Source of the DNA: a virus
Reading direction: 5' to 3' (one strand)
Length of the DNA stretch: 25,691 nt
IMG/VR virus record: IMGVR_UViG_3300046808_000947
Coordinates: 1-25,691 of that record
Shown: piece by piece, positions 7,159-14,917 of the stretch
How positions within the stretch are numbered: the first letter of the stretch is position 1
Layout of the letters: every line of letters begins with the position of its first letter
The notes under the pieces: generated by a model
Database searches by the model: none
The model's input: the letters and a program-made list of their open reading frames with translations, nothing else
Told to the model about the DNA's origin: nothing
Made by a program: the position numbers and the translations under genes

Positions 7159-9510
7159 ATGGCATCAAAATTAATTCTAAAAAAATCGTCTGTGCTAGGA
7201 AAAACTCCACTAGTTACAGACTTAGAGTATGGAGAGCTTGCTCTTAATTATGCTGATGGCAAGTTGTTTTATAAAACTTCAAGCAATAGTATTGCTAACT
7301 TTTCTGTTGGTGGTGGTGGTGGTGGCGGTGGCGGTTTTGCACTTACTGCCAATCAGTTTACTGGCGACGGTACTCAGACTGATTTTACACTAAGTGCAGC
7401 ACCAAGCAGTATTGCTTATACAGTAGTAACTGTTGGGGGTGTTGCACAAACTCGTGGTAGTGCTTATACAGTTAGTGGAACTACCCTAACCTTTACCGAT
7501 CCGCCTGCTGTTGGTGATGAAATCGAAGTACTAACAATTGCTAGTGCTACTATTGCACAGGGTGTACCTGTTGGTGGTGCCGCTAATAGTGTGCTAGTAA
7601 AACAAAGCGCAACAGATTATGATACTGCTTGGTCTAATCAATTAACAGTTAGCAGTATTAGTTATAGTAATCAAATTACTTCAACAGCTGCAACAGGTAC
7701 AGCACCATTTGTAGTCACTAGTACTACTCGTGTAGCCAATTTAAACGTTGCTACAGCAGGCACAGCAGACAGTGTAGCTTGGACAGGCATTACTGGCAAA
7801 CCTACTTTTGCCACAGTAGCTACTAGTGGTAGTTACAGTGACTTAAGTGGCACTCCTACTCTTGCCACAGTAGCTACTACTGGTAGTTACAGTGACTTAA
7901 GTGGCACTCCTACTCTTGCCACAGTAGCTACTACTGGTAATTACAGTGACCTGAGTGGTACTCCAGATATTGCAACACAAATATCTAGTGCTATAACTAC
8001 ACACGAAAGTGCAGTTGATCCACATACTCAGTATCAAACAAGTAGTGAAACACTGGTAACAGTAGCAACAGCCACTGGCGATATACATGGTATTGTAGAC
8101 CGCACACAGTCCACTATTAGTTTTAATGAGACTACTCGTGAGTTTTCAGTAGCACCTGTTAGTGGTAGTTGGACTTATTATCATACAGGCACACTAAATA
8201 CCGTTAGTACTACTAAAACCCTAACTCTTACAGATACAAGCGGTGCAAAGTTTGTTTATATTGATGCTAGTGGTAATTTAAATGAGCATGCTATACCTGA
8301 TTTTGCTGCAAATGTTTATCTTGCTTATGTTTACTGGAACAGCACAACTGGTCGCGCAGCTATTGTAGGTGATGAGCGACATGGCTCAAAGCGAGATACT
8401 ACCTGGCACTCAGCCCAACATCAAAATGTTGGCACAGTGTGGAGAAGTGGTGGTGATTTAAGTTATACACTAAATAGCGACAGTGCAGTAAATATAGGTG
8501 TTGGTACACCAGTTAATATAGCTGATGAAGATTTACTGCATTCAATAACCCACAGCGCGACACCAAGCAGCAATTTTCAACAAATACTTACTGGCAGCGC
8601 ATCACTAGAAGTAATTTATTTAACTGGTACTGCATATACTACTACCACAACCAATACGCTACCTTGGATGCATACTGGCAATGTTGCACAGTATAATTTA
8701 ATTAATACAGGTAGTGGCTCTCTTGCAACAGCAACAGAAGGCAAGTATATTACTTACTGGCTATTGGCAACCAATGATTTACGTGCTGGACGCGGGCCAA
8801 TTAAACTGGTATTAGGTCGACAATTAAACAACACAGTTGACGAAGCATACGCAGAAAGTTTTACTGAGTATGGTTTAAGTTTTGCAGAACAAGTATTTAT
8901 GTACCAAATTGTGGTACAGTACAGTAGTAGTTATACCAATAATGCAGCCAGGATTCGTTTAGCTGGCATTAGAAAAATATTGGCCAAACTAGCAACAACC
9001 AGTGTGGCAGCTGCACCTGCTGCTTCACACAATGCACTAACAGGTCGCAGCGAACAAGATGCACACCCTATTAGTGCCATAACAAACTTACAAACTTCTT
9101 TGGACGCCAAACAAGACACACTAGTAAGTAATACAAATATTAAAACCGTTAATAGTACAAGCTTATTGGGTAGTGGTGACGTTGCAGTACAACCAACACT
9201 AGTAAGCGGTACAAATATTAAAACTGTTAACAGTACAAGTTTATTGGGTAGTGGTGACGTTGCAGTACAACCAACACTAGTAAGCGGTACGTCAATTAAA
9301 ACTGTTAACAGTACAAGTTTATTGGGTAGTGGTGATGTTGCAGTACAGTCCACACTAGTAAGCGGTACAAATATTAAAACCATAAACAGTACAAGTTTAT
9401 TGGGTAGTGGCAATATTGCAATTCCTGCATATACTGGGCCAGCAATAACAGTAGGAACTACAGCACCCGTATCACCTGCAGTTGGTGATTTATGGGTAGA
9501 TACAAACTAA
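7159..9510 (+). CDS. tail fibre protein 2, large, with tandem repeats
   Basis: A 783-residue fibre protein, paralogous at its N-terminus to the preceding one (LILKKSSVLGKTPL, then EYGELALNYADGKLFYK). In order it shows a nine-glycine hinge (about 51-59), a beta domain, three 18-residue repeats (NYSDLSGTP type, about 218-271), a TTHESAVDPHTQYQ motif of the kind seen in trimeric fibres, and a central domain containing GDERHG. The HNALTGRSEQDAHPISAITN segment and four 26-residue KTVNSTSLLGSGDVAVQ repeats (about 655-758) follow. The C-terminus ends PAVGDLWVDTN. AGGA lies 8 bases before the ATG. It is likely the long receptor-contacting fibre. Repeats close to identical at DNA level suggest recent duplication or ongoing recombination. 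Confidence 0.8.
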   Translation: MASKLILKKSSVLGKTPLVTDLEYGELALNYADGKLFYKTSSNSIANFSVGGGGGGGGGFALTANQFTGDGTQTDFTLSAAPSSIAYTVVTVGGVAQTRGSAYTVSGTTLTFTDPPAVGDEIEVLTIASATIAQGVPVGGAANSVLVKQSATDYDTAWSNQLTVSSISYSNQITSTAATGTAPFVVTSTTRVANLNVATAGTADSVAWTGITGKPTFATVATSGSYSDLSGTPTLATVATTGSYSDLSGTPTLATVATTGNYSDLSGTPDIATQISSAITTHESAVDPHTQYQTSSETLVTVATATGDIHGIVDRTQSTISFNETTREFSVAPVSGSWTYYHTGTLNTVSTTKTLTLTDTSGAKFVYIDASGNLNEHAIPDFAANVYLAYVYWNSTTGRAAIVGDERHGSKRDTTWHSAQHQNVGTVWRSGGDLSYTLNSDSAVNIGVGTPVNIADEDLLHSITHSATPSSNFQQILTGSASLEVIYLTGTAYTTTTTNTLPWMHTGNVAQYNLINTGSGSLATATEGKYITYWLLATNDLRAGRGPIKLVLGRQLNNTVDEAYAESFTEYGLSFAEQVFMYQIVVQYSSSYTNNAARIRLAGIRKILAKLATTSVAAAPAASHNALTGRSEQDAHPISAITNLQTSLDAKQDTLVSNTNIKTVNSTSLLGSGDVAVQPTLVSGTNIKTVNSTSLLGSGDVAVQPTLVSGTSIKTVNSTSLLGSGDVAVQSTLVSGTNIKTINSTSLLGSGNIAIPAYTGPAITVGTTAPVSPAVGDLWVDTN
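7309..7335 (+). repeat. (GGT/GGC)9 tract encoding a polyglycine hinge
   Basis: Nine consecutive GGN codons, six of the first run being GGT, encode nine glycines between the N-terminal attachment motif and the first beta domain of fibre protein 2. It is probably a flexible hinge. Trinucleotide runs can change length by slippage without breaking the frame. Confidence 0.85.
7810..7971 (+). repeat. 54-bp tandem repeat, three copies
   Basis: Copies are 7810-7863, 7864-7917 and 7918-7971, in frame with fibre protein 2. Each encodes 18 residues of the type ATVATTGSYSDLSGTPTL. The first two copies differ at very few bases; the third is more diverged at its end. The SYSDLSGTPTL motif is a well-known phage fibre shaft repeat. 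Confidence 0.9.
9121..9432 (+). repeat. 78-bp tandem repeat, four copies
   Basis: Copies start at 9121, 9199, 9277 and 9355. Each encodes 26 residues of the type LVSGTNIKTVNSTSLLGSGD followed by VAVQPT. Copies 2 and 3 are almost identical at DNA level, while copy 4 diverges at its end (NIAIPAYT). The KTVNSTSLLGSGD motif is found in many phage fibre C-terminal regions. Confidence 0.9.
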
Positions 9511-9511
9511 T

Positions 9512-9700
9512 ATGAAAACATACCAATTTCCACAAGAATACCTTTCGCCGGTTATACAACATGTTGCTAGTTATGGTATAAAAGTATTATCAATGCAGCC
9601 AAATAATGGCAATTACGTTATGCAGTTAGAAGCCGCAGAACTGCCGCCTGGTGAATACGAGCATCTTAATCAAGAGTACCAATTAGAGGAAACAGTATGA
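9512..9700 (+). CDS. hypothetical small protein in fibre cluster
   Basis: A 62-residue soluble protein (starts MKTYQFPQEYLSPVIQHVAS; acidic C-terminus ending LEETV). I recognise no family. It starts 1 bp after the fibre stop and its own stop overlaps the next start (ATGA), so it is co-translated with the fibre genes. A small fibre-assembly or fibre-cap role would fit the position, but nothing in the sequence shows this. Confidence 0.65.
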   Translation: MKTYQFPQEYLSPVIQHVASYGIKVLSMQPNNGNYVMQLEAAELPPGEYEHLNQEYQLEETV

Positions 9701-10548
9701 TTTACAGTCCTTTTGGTCCTGATTTTCAATGGCAGTTTAGTAATGTAGCAACAACTAGATTAGTTGCTGGGTGGGGTACTTCGCATACAGCCGGTGTAGC
9801 ACCAGCTTTTAGTACTTATAGTACTTTAGTTACAGCCGCAAACGTACTCAGTGATGTTTATTTAGTTGAGTTAATTTTTAGCAATGCTTTTTTAGCAGCA
9901 ACTACTCGTAACTTACTAGTTAATATTGGAATTGATAATGCAGGTGGTACAAACTTTGTAACAAAAATTCCTAACTTAATTGCAGGTCACGCTGGTAGTA
10001 TGATTGTTGGTGGTGGAATTAGTTATGTATTTCCGCTATATATACCTTCAGGTTCAAGTATTGGTATTCAAGCTAGTGGTAATACTGGTTTTACTTTTAA
10101 TACCGCTATTAAAATATATGGACAACCTCGTAGACCAGATGCTATTCGTGTAGGCAGCTATGTAACCAGTTTTGGTGTAACAGCTGCAACCGCAACTGGC
10201 ACTGCTATTACACTTGGTACAACTGCTCGTGGTACCTATACTCAAGTAGGTGCTACAACAACTAGACCACATTGGTGGTGGCAAATGGGCTATACTTTTA
10301 TTGATACTGGTGTAACTGCTGGAAGCGTAGCTTTTGACATGGCGGCAGGCAGTTCAACCACAGCTAATAAACAGTTAATGCAAAACGTCTTGTACTTTCA
10401 AGATGCTACCGAACGTATAAATAATCAGCCACCTTTTGGTAATTTTTATAACAATGTAGCTGTTGGCGAAAATGTTTATATTCGTGGCCAAGGTAGTGGT
10501 AATGCAGAAACTAGTACCAGTGTAGCCGCTTATGGATTAGGAGGATAA
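9697..10548 (+). CDS. phage structural protein, probable tail/adhesin component
   Basis: A 283-residue protein, rich in Gly, Thr, Ala and aromatic residues, beta-patterned throughout, with no catalytic motif. It starts MIYSPFGPDFQWQFSN and contains IYGQPRRPDAIRVGSYVTSF and RPHWWWQMGYTF. It resembles two stacked beta-sandwich domains separated near residue 145. ATG overlaps the previous stop; a strong GGAGG follows at its own end to serve the next gene. Membership in the virion is inferred from context and composition; it could be a fibre-associated adhesin. Confidence 0.55.
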   Translation: MIYSPFGPDFQWQFSNVATTRLVAGWGTSHTAGVAPAFSTYSTLVTAANVLSDVYLVELIFSNAFLAATTRNLLVNIGIDNAGGTNFVTKIPNLIAGHAGSMIVGGGISYVFPLYIPSGSSIGIQASGNTGFTFNTAIKIYGQPRRPDAIRVGSYVTSFGVTAATATGTAITLGTTARGTYTQVGATTTRPHWWWQMGYTFIDTGVTAGSVAFDMAAGSSTTANKQLMQNVLYFQDATERINNQPPFGNFYNNVAVGENVYIRGQGSGNAETSTSVAAYGLGG

Positions 10549-10893
10549 ATGGCTATTCAAGAAGCATTTAGTGGTTCGGCTACTATTGGTGTAACGGAGA
10601 CATCCTTAGTAAGCGGCACTACTACACTACAAAATAACACAACAGACGGCATTTATCAAATTTGGGTTGACTTTTCCAACATGCTGGCTGGTGACGAATA
10701 TGAAATTGATATTAAAGAAAAAGTAACCAGTGCAGGTACACAAAGATCAATATTTACTAGTTATCTAGAAGGTCGTCAAGGCTCGCCGTTTGTAACACCC
10801 ACACTAATCTTTTTACATGGCTGGGATGTTACAGTTACCAAGATCTCAGGCACAGATCGCGTAATTACGTGGTCAATTCGTCAGGTAGCATAA
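10549..10893 (+). CDS. small phage structural protein
   Basis: A 114-residue protein starting MAIQEAFSGSATIGVTETSL. The later part (GIYQIWVDFSNMLAGDEYEI, then HGWDVTVTKISGTDRVITWS) has the strand pattern of a single beta-sandwich. Phage genes of this size with an 'S.T.T..G.YQ..VD...M..GD..E' layout recur in tail clusters, but I have no named family. It begins directly after the previous stop codon with AGGAGG immediately upstream, an unusually strong site for this window, suggesting a highly expressed virion protein. Confidence 0.6.
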   Translation: MAIQEAFSGSATIGVTETSLVSGTTTLQNNTTDGIYQIWVDFSNMLAGDEYEIDIKEKVTSAGTQRSIFTSYLEGRQGSPFVTPTLIFLHGWDVTVTKISGTDRVITWSIRQVA

Positions 10894-10894
10894 C

Positions 10895-11104
10895 ATGACG
10901 TGGGCATTTCAACCACTACTACCTGGCGGTGCACAAATACAAAGTGGTGGAGTTCAACCTCCAACTAACGAAGGTTATGTTAAGTACTGGACAGGCTCAC
11001 AGTGGTCTATTAAACCAGTTAAATATTGGTCAGGATCTCAGTGGGTACTAAAGCCCGTAAAAACCTGGACTGGCACTGTGTGGCAAATTACAACACCTAC
11101 ATAG
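10895..11104 (+). CDS. tryptophan-repeat small virion protein
   Basis: A 69-residue protein. After a short N-terminal part (MTWAFQPLLPGGAQ) come three 13-residue repeats at about 29-41, 42-54 and 55-67 of the form VKYWxGSQWxxKP. Each repeat has two tryptophans, giving an aromatic ladder. Similar Trp-Gly-Ser-x-Trp repeats occur at the ends of phage tail proteins and may bind sugars or stack as beta-hairpins. It has no membrane segment. It lies between structural genes with 1-9 bp gaps. Function is inferred as virion surface or adhesin; no direct evidence. Confidence 0.65.
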   Translation: MTWAFQPLLPGGAQIQSGGVQPPTNEGYVKYWTGSQWSIKPVKYWSGSQWVLKPVKTWTGTVWQITTPT

Positions 11105-11113
11105 GACACTTAA

Positions 11114-11461
11114 ATGGCACTTACTAAAGTTCCTACAAATTTAATACAAACTAGAACTGTAACGGTTAGTACTGGTGCCACTATTACTCCTACAAGCGCC
11201 ACTGCTGATGTGTACGAAGTTACAGCACTAGATACTGCTACTAGTATTGCAGCACCTAGTGGCGCGCCCGATAATAATCAACGGTTATTGTTAAAAATTA
11301 GAGACAATGGCACTGCTAGAGCACTGACTTGGGATGCAGTATATCGTGTAGTTGAAGTTACACTTCCCACAACAACAACAATCAATAAAACGCTTTATGT
11401 TGGTTGTATTTATAACACCACAGACAGTAAATGGGATGTACTGGCTGTAGGACAAACTTGA
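11114..11461 (+). CDS. small conserved phage structural protein
   Basis: A 115-residue protein with a segment RLLLKIRDNGTARALTWDAV followed by LPTTTTINKTLYVGCIYN and KWDVLAVGQT. This layout is frequent in tailed-phage structural proteins, either alone or as a domain at the end of fibre proteins, and folds as a compact beta domain by the look of it. It is in the fibre cluster between the Trp-repeat gene and an alpha-helical protein. Likely a fibre-tip or capsid/tail decoration domain; which is not clear. Confidence 0.65.
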   Translation: MALTKVPTNLIQTRTVTVSTGATITPTSATADVYEVTALDTATSIAAPSGAPDNNQRLLLKIRDNGTARALTWDAVYRVVEVTLPTTTTINKTLYVGCIYNTTDSKWDVLAVGQT

Positions 11462-11468
11462 GGCACGT

Positions 11469-11897
11469 ATGAGTTTACAACAAGAATTGCAAACAGACCC
11501 TCTTGCTCGTGGATATGCACAATTTGTGCCACAAGCTCCAGGAATTTTAGTAGAAATGCTAAATGCGCCAGTTTACACAAAACACAAAACACGTTTTGTT
11601 ACAGCACGTACTGTACTGGCAGAAGTTGCTAATGGTGCCGAAGTCTTAGACAAACTAGAAACTGCTGCACAAACTAATAGTGCTGTCAAGTGGGCCATGC
11701 GATTTATTACTAGTGACGGCATTGACATTGGTTATCCAGTTACACAACAGTTATTAGACAGTTTGGTTGGCAGTGTGCTAACTCAAGCCGAGTCGGACAG
11801 TTTAAAAAACTTAGCACTGCAACCTGCTAGTCGTGCAGAAGTATTGGGTTTTGCATCTGTCACAGAAGAACAAGTTCGTAATGCATTAGGATTATAA
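11469..11897 (+). CDS. conserved phage protein, helical, function unknown
   Basis: A 142-residue protein, unlike its neighbours mostly alpha-helical. The start (MSLQQELQTDPLARGYAQF) carries the 'E...DPL.RGY' motif typical of a phage protein often found in tail/structural clusters, without established function. The C-terminal half is also typical (LTQAESDSLKNLALQPASRA then EVLGFASVTEEQVRNALG). GAGG five bases before the ATG is the ribosome binding site. It could be a virion internal protein or an assembly factor. Confidence 0.65.
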   Translation: MSLQQELQTDPLARGYAQFVPQAPGILVEMLNAPVYTKHKTRFVTARTVLAEVANGAEVLDKLETAAQTNSAVKWAMRFITSDGIDIGYPVTQQLLDSLVGSVLTQAESDSLKNLALQPASRAEVLGFASVTEEQVRNALGL

Positions 11898-11898
11898 T

Positions 11899-12351
11899 AT
11901 GGCAACTATTAAAAGTGATGTACAATCGCCAGTTAGTTTAACAGTGACCGGATTAAGTACTCTTGCATCAGCAACTTATGTGGCTTCAAATACATTATCC
12001 CACTCAATTAATGATCCACTTGACGTACTAATTGATGTAGCAATTGCAACTACTAATACACCTGCTGGTAATAAACAAGTGGTAATTTTTGCTAAAGCTA
12101 GTTTAGACGGCTCTAACTTTGGCAGCGGTCCTGAAAGTGGCACAACCACAACAGACGAACCAGACTTGCACTATGTGGGCAGTTTACCCATGAATACCGC
12201 AACTACCACACATCGCAAAGTGTTTAGTTTAGCAGCTGCATATGGTGGAGTATTACCAGCCTCCACAAAACTAGTATTTAAAAATGATTTAGGTGTAGCA
12301 TTAACCAGCGCCAGTGTACAAACAAGTGAGGTTTGGGGCACTGCTGTATAA
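11899..12351 (+). CDS. small structural protein, beta-sandwich type
   Basis: A 150-residue protein: GLSTLASATYVASNTLSHS, LDVLIDVAIAT, QVVIFAKASLDGSNFGSGPE, then a C-terminal VWGTAV. The pattern 'L.SLA..TY..S' followed by a strand containing 'FAkaSLDGsNF' is common in phage structural proteins with a single jelly-roll-like domain. It starts 1 bp after the preceding stop. Function is inferred as a virion decoration or fibre component from context. Confidence 0.6.
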   Translation: MATIKSDVQSPVSLTVTGLSTLASATYVASNTLSHSINDPLDVLIDVAIATTNTPAGNKQVVIFAKASLDGSNFGSGPESGTTTTDEPDLHYVGSLPMNTATTTHRKVFSLAAAYGGVLPASTKLVFKNDLGVALTSASVQTSEVWGTAV

Positions 12352-12364
12352 ATTGTGAGCAATT

Positions 12365-13996
12365 ATGCCAGAAACTATACAACGAGCCCCACTTATTCGT
12401 ATTACACCAAATACTACTAACTTGACTGATTTTCCGCAAGTTAATAGTACTCATCCAATAGCCAGAGATTTGTATAATATAATAGTGTTTAGTCGTCGTA
12501 ACACTTATATTGCTACCAGTATTAGTAATGACAACTCTCAAATTACTGATCATAATGTAGATAATGCAGGTAGTTGGCCTAATGTTAGAAAAACTTTTGA
12601 TTCTAAGTATGGTGCTGTTATTACTGCGTCAATAAGTAGTTTTGGTGCAATTAATAATATTAATACATTTAAAACATTTTCAAATGCAAAAGGAGCCACA
12701 CTTTTAACTGTTGAAAAGTATAAACCAACAACCACAGTTTTAGCTGCTGACCCTATTTTTAGAACCGGTGATAATTTTAATGCTGGTATTGCTATTGAGC
12801 ACCAAAGCACTGGTACTGAACAACAACTAAGAACTCGAGCAGTTAAAGAAATTGGTGGTACAGTTTATTCGCCATGGGTAACAGTACCAACTGATACAAC
12901 ATTAGTTATTACAATGACTGTAGAAGTAGGTGTTGGTGAAAAATTGTATGTTAATGGCGTATTAGTAGCTGAACAAACTGCTAACGTAGGAAATTATGCG
13001 CAATATTTTATTAATACTAATTTAGTAGGAAAATACGTAAAAGCTAGATTTGGTACTACCGATGGCCCTGCAGCAACTAATTACTTTGCAGCAGTTTGGG
13101 GCAGACCACTACGTGAAATTGAAGTAAGAGAAATCAGTAACAATCCACTGCAACTGTTACGCCCACAAAAACGCATACAGTACTTAACTACAGAAACTCC
13201 AACGCCTCAACCATTAATTGGTGGCCGATACTTAAAAACCAGAACAACTCAGCCACAAGCAGCTGGAAAATTTAGCGGTTCAAATCCTGTTGCTAGAAAA
13301 ACCACTTTTTTATGGACTGCTAGTAATCGCGGCTATGATTACGCTCAAACATTAACAAATGGTGGAAGTGTTAATCCACAGGTGGTTACTACAAAAAGCA
13401 CTAATCTTGGCAGAGCATTATACGCCACTACAACAGGTGCTATTGAGTGGGAGTTTAGAGAACAAACTCAGTATACTCAAACAAGTGGCAATTTACGAAA
13501 AGGTAATGTTTGGACACAAGGTGTTGTATTTCGTAGAAATGCAGCTTTTGCCAATACCGATATGTATATGGTAACTAATGAGGGTGCTTGGAATCATAAA
13601 ATTGGCATAGATGTAAATGGATTTGTAACCGCAAAAGTTCCTGGCGTAAATAATCCTCAAATTTCATCAGATCAAAGTTACGCACTAAATGAATGGATTT
13701 ATGCAGTACTAGTTCATAAACAGGGAGATACCAGATTATATGTAAATGGTCAAGAACAAACACAAAAGCTTACGGGTGATTTTTATACTGCTGGATTAGG
13801 CTATATAGTTTTTGGCCCAAGTGGTGTTGATATATTAACAAGTTTTGTTAGTGATCGTGAGTGGACACTATCGGATATTCGTTCTTGGACTACTAACCCA
13901 TGGCAATTGTTTCAACCTGAACAACATAACTTTTATACTGTACTACCCAGTGGTGTTATTGTACCACGCAACCGATTCTTATTTTTCTTTAACTAA
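12365..13996 (+). CDS. LamG/concanavalin-like two-domain adhesin
   Basis: A 543-residue protein with two lectin-like halves. The N-terminal half (about 70-275) contains KLYVNGVLVAEQTANVG and ends in EVREISNNPLQLLRP. The C-terminal half (about 300-525) contains RLYVNGQEQTQKLTG and ends in SDIRSWTTNPWQLFQP. The 'lYVNG' strand and the closing 'NP.QL..P' motif are signatures of LamG/concanavalin A-like domains in phage tail proteins, so this looks like an internal duplication. Such domains bind glycans, often with calcium. No glycosidase active site is seen. It is the last gene before the lysis cassette, a usual place for a receptor-binding protein. Confidence 0.7.
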   Translation: MPETIQRAPLIRITPNTTNLTDFPQVNSTHPIARDLYNIIVFSRRNTYIATSISNDNSQITDHNVDNAGSWPNVRKTFDSKYGAVITASISSFGAINNINTFKTFSNAKGATLLTVEKYKPTTTVLAADPIFRTGDNFNAGIAIEHQSTGTEQQLRTRAVKEIGGTVYSPWVTVPTDTTLVITMTVEVGVGEKLYVNGVLVAEQTANVGNYAQYFINTNLVGKYVKARFGTTDGPAATNYFAAVWGRPLREIEVREISNNPLQLLRPQKRIQYLTTETPTPQPLIGGRYLKTRTTQPQAAGKFSGSNPVARKTTFLWTASNRGYDYAQTLTNGGSVNPQVVTTKSTNLGRALYATTTGAIEWEFREQTQYTQTSGNLRKGNVWTQGVVFRRNAAFANTDMYMVTNEGAWNHKIGIDVNGFVTAKVPGVNNPQISSDQSYALNEWIYAVLVHKQGDTRLYVNGQEQTQKLTGDFYTAGLGYIVFGPSGVDILTSFVSDREWTLSDIRSWTTNPWQLFQPEQHNFYTVLPSGVIVPRNRFLFFFN

Positions 13997-13999
13997 AAC

Positions 14000-14473
14000 A
14001 TGATACTAGAAACTGTACTTAGTGGATTAGCTGGTGGCTTACTGCGATTAGCACCAGAAGTTTTACGTTGGCTTGACCGTCGAGGCGAACGTGAGCATGA
14101 ACTAAAGCGCATGCAACAAGAAATGGATTTTGCTAAACTAAAAGCAGATGTTCAAATGCACGAAAGCAATAATCAATTATCGGTTGCTGAACTAAGTGCT
14201 ATGAGTTCGGCTTTTGCAGAGCAAGCCGAAACAGCTAAAGCAGCAGGCAAACTAGTAGCGGCACTTAGTGCACTAGTAAGACCTATGATTACTTACTACT
14301 TTGCTGCTTTTTACGGCTTAGTAAAACTAGCCATTTATACCATGAGCGTTAGTCAAGGTGCTGAGTGGAATTTAGCTGCCACACAACTGTGGGGTCAAGA
14401 AGATATGACATTGTTTGTTATGATCCTAAGCTTTTGGTTTGTAGGCAGAGTATATGAGCGACACAATAGGTAA
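14000..14473 (+). CDS. holin, 3-TM type
   Basis: A 157-residue protein. A short hydrophobic N-terminal stretch (about 5-18) is followed by LRLAPEVLRWLDRRGEREHE and an amphipathic, charged helix (about 20-80). Two strong membrane segments lie at about 85-115 and 134-152. This order, with PEVL..lDR..ErEHEL, matches the 3-TM holin family found in gene transfer agents and alphaproteobacterial and other phages. Its end overlaps the endolysin start by 20 bp, which supports the role: forming the inner-membrane lesions that release the endolysin. Confidence 0.8.
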   Translation: MILETVLSGLAGGLLRLAPEVLRWLDRRGEREHELKRMQQEMDFAKLKADVQMHESNNQLSVAELSAMSSAFAEQAETAKAAGKLVAALSALVRPMITYYFAAFYGLVKLAIYTMSVSQGAEWNLAATQLWGQEDMTLFVMILSFWFVGRVYERHNR

Positions 14474-14915
14474 AGCATTACAAACTGCTGCTAGCTTATG
14501 CAGGCATTTTGAAGGATTTCGGTCAAAACCTTATATTTGTCCTGCAGGTTACCCTACTATTGGTTATGGTACTGTGTATAAACCAGATGGTTCGCGCGTT
14601 ACCATGCAACATGAGCCTGTCTCGCGTGAACTAGCGGATCTTTGGTTACTGCATACACTAAAAACCGAATATCTTCCTGGCGTATTAAAAGCCAGCCCAC
14701 AATTAATTACAGAACCAGAAGTATTAGGAGCACTAACAGACTTTGCATATAACTTAGGTGTTCCACGTTATCGTGCGTCAACACTTTGTAAGCGGGTTAA
14801 TCAAGGTGATTGGCCTGCTGCCCGATATCAACTTAGCCTTTGGGTATACGGTGGTGGTAAAGTATTGCCAGGCTTACAGCGCCGTCGTAGAGTAGAGGCT
14901 TCACTACTACCTTAA
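14454..14915 (+). CDS. endolysin, GH24 lysozyme family
   Basis: A 153-residue muramidase. The GH24 catalytic pattern E-x8-(D/C)-x5-T is present as E20, C29 and T35 (HFEGFRSKPYICPAG, then YPTIGYGT). Cysteine replaces the usual aspartate at the second position, as in the P21/P1-type subgroup. The rest (LGALTDFAYNLGV, and GLQRRRRVEASLL at the end) matches the family's C-terminal lobe. There is no N-terminal signal or SAR segment, so release should depend on the holin encoded just upstream. It cuts the beta-1,4 link between N-acetylmuramic acid and N-acetylglucosamine of peptidoglycan. Confidence 0.9.
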   Translation: MSDTIGKALQTAASLCRHFEGFRSKPYICPAGYPTIGYGTVYKPDGSRVTMQHEPVSRELADLWLLHTLKTEYLPGVLKASPQLITEPEVLGALTDFAYNLGVPRYRASTLCKRVNQGDWPAARYQLSLWVYGGGKVLPGLQRRRRVEASLLP

Positions 14916-14917
14916 CA

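Noticed and set aside
8931-9413. 160-codon - strand frame with repeated LPNKLVLLTVL units
   Set aside because: It is the mirror of the 78-bp repeats of the fibre gene on the + strand.
9121-9432. Regularly spaced repeats that might suggest a CRISPR array
   Set aside because: The repeats are contiguous, in frame and without spacers; coding tandem repeats.
12351-12364. AATTGTGAGC followed by AATT, identical to a lac operator half-site
   Set aside because: Only one half-site, located in the 13-bp gap between two phage structural genes; no dyad partner and no lacI-like gene. Chance match.
5728-13996. Diversity-generating retroelement acting on the adhesin genes
   Set aside because: No reverse transcriptase gene and no template/variable repeat pair with adenine-specific differences was seen in the window.
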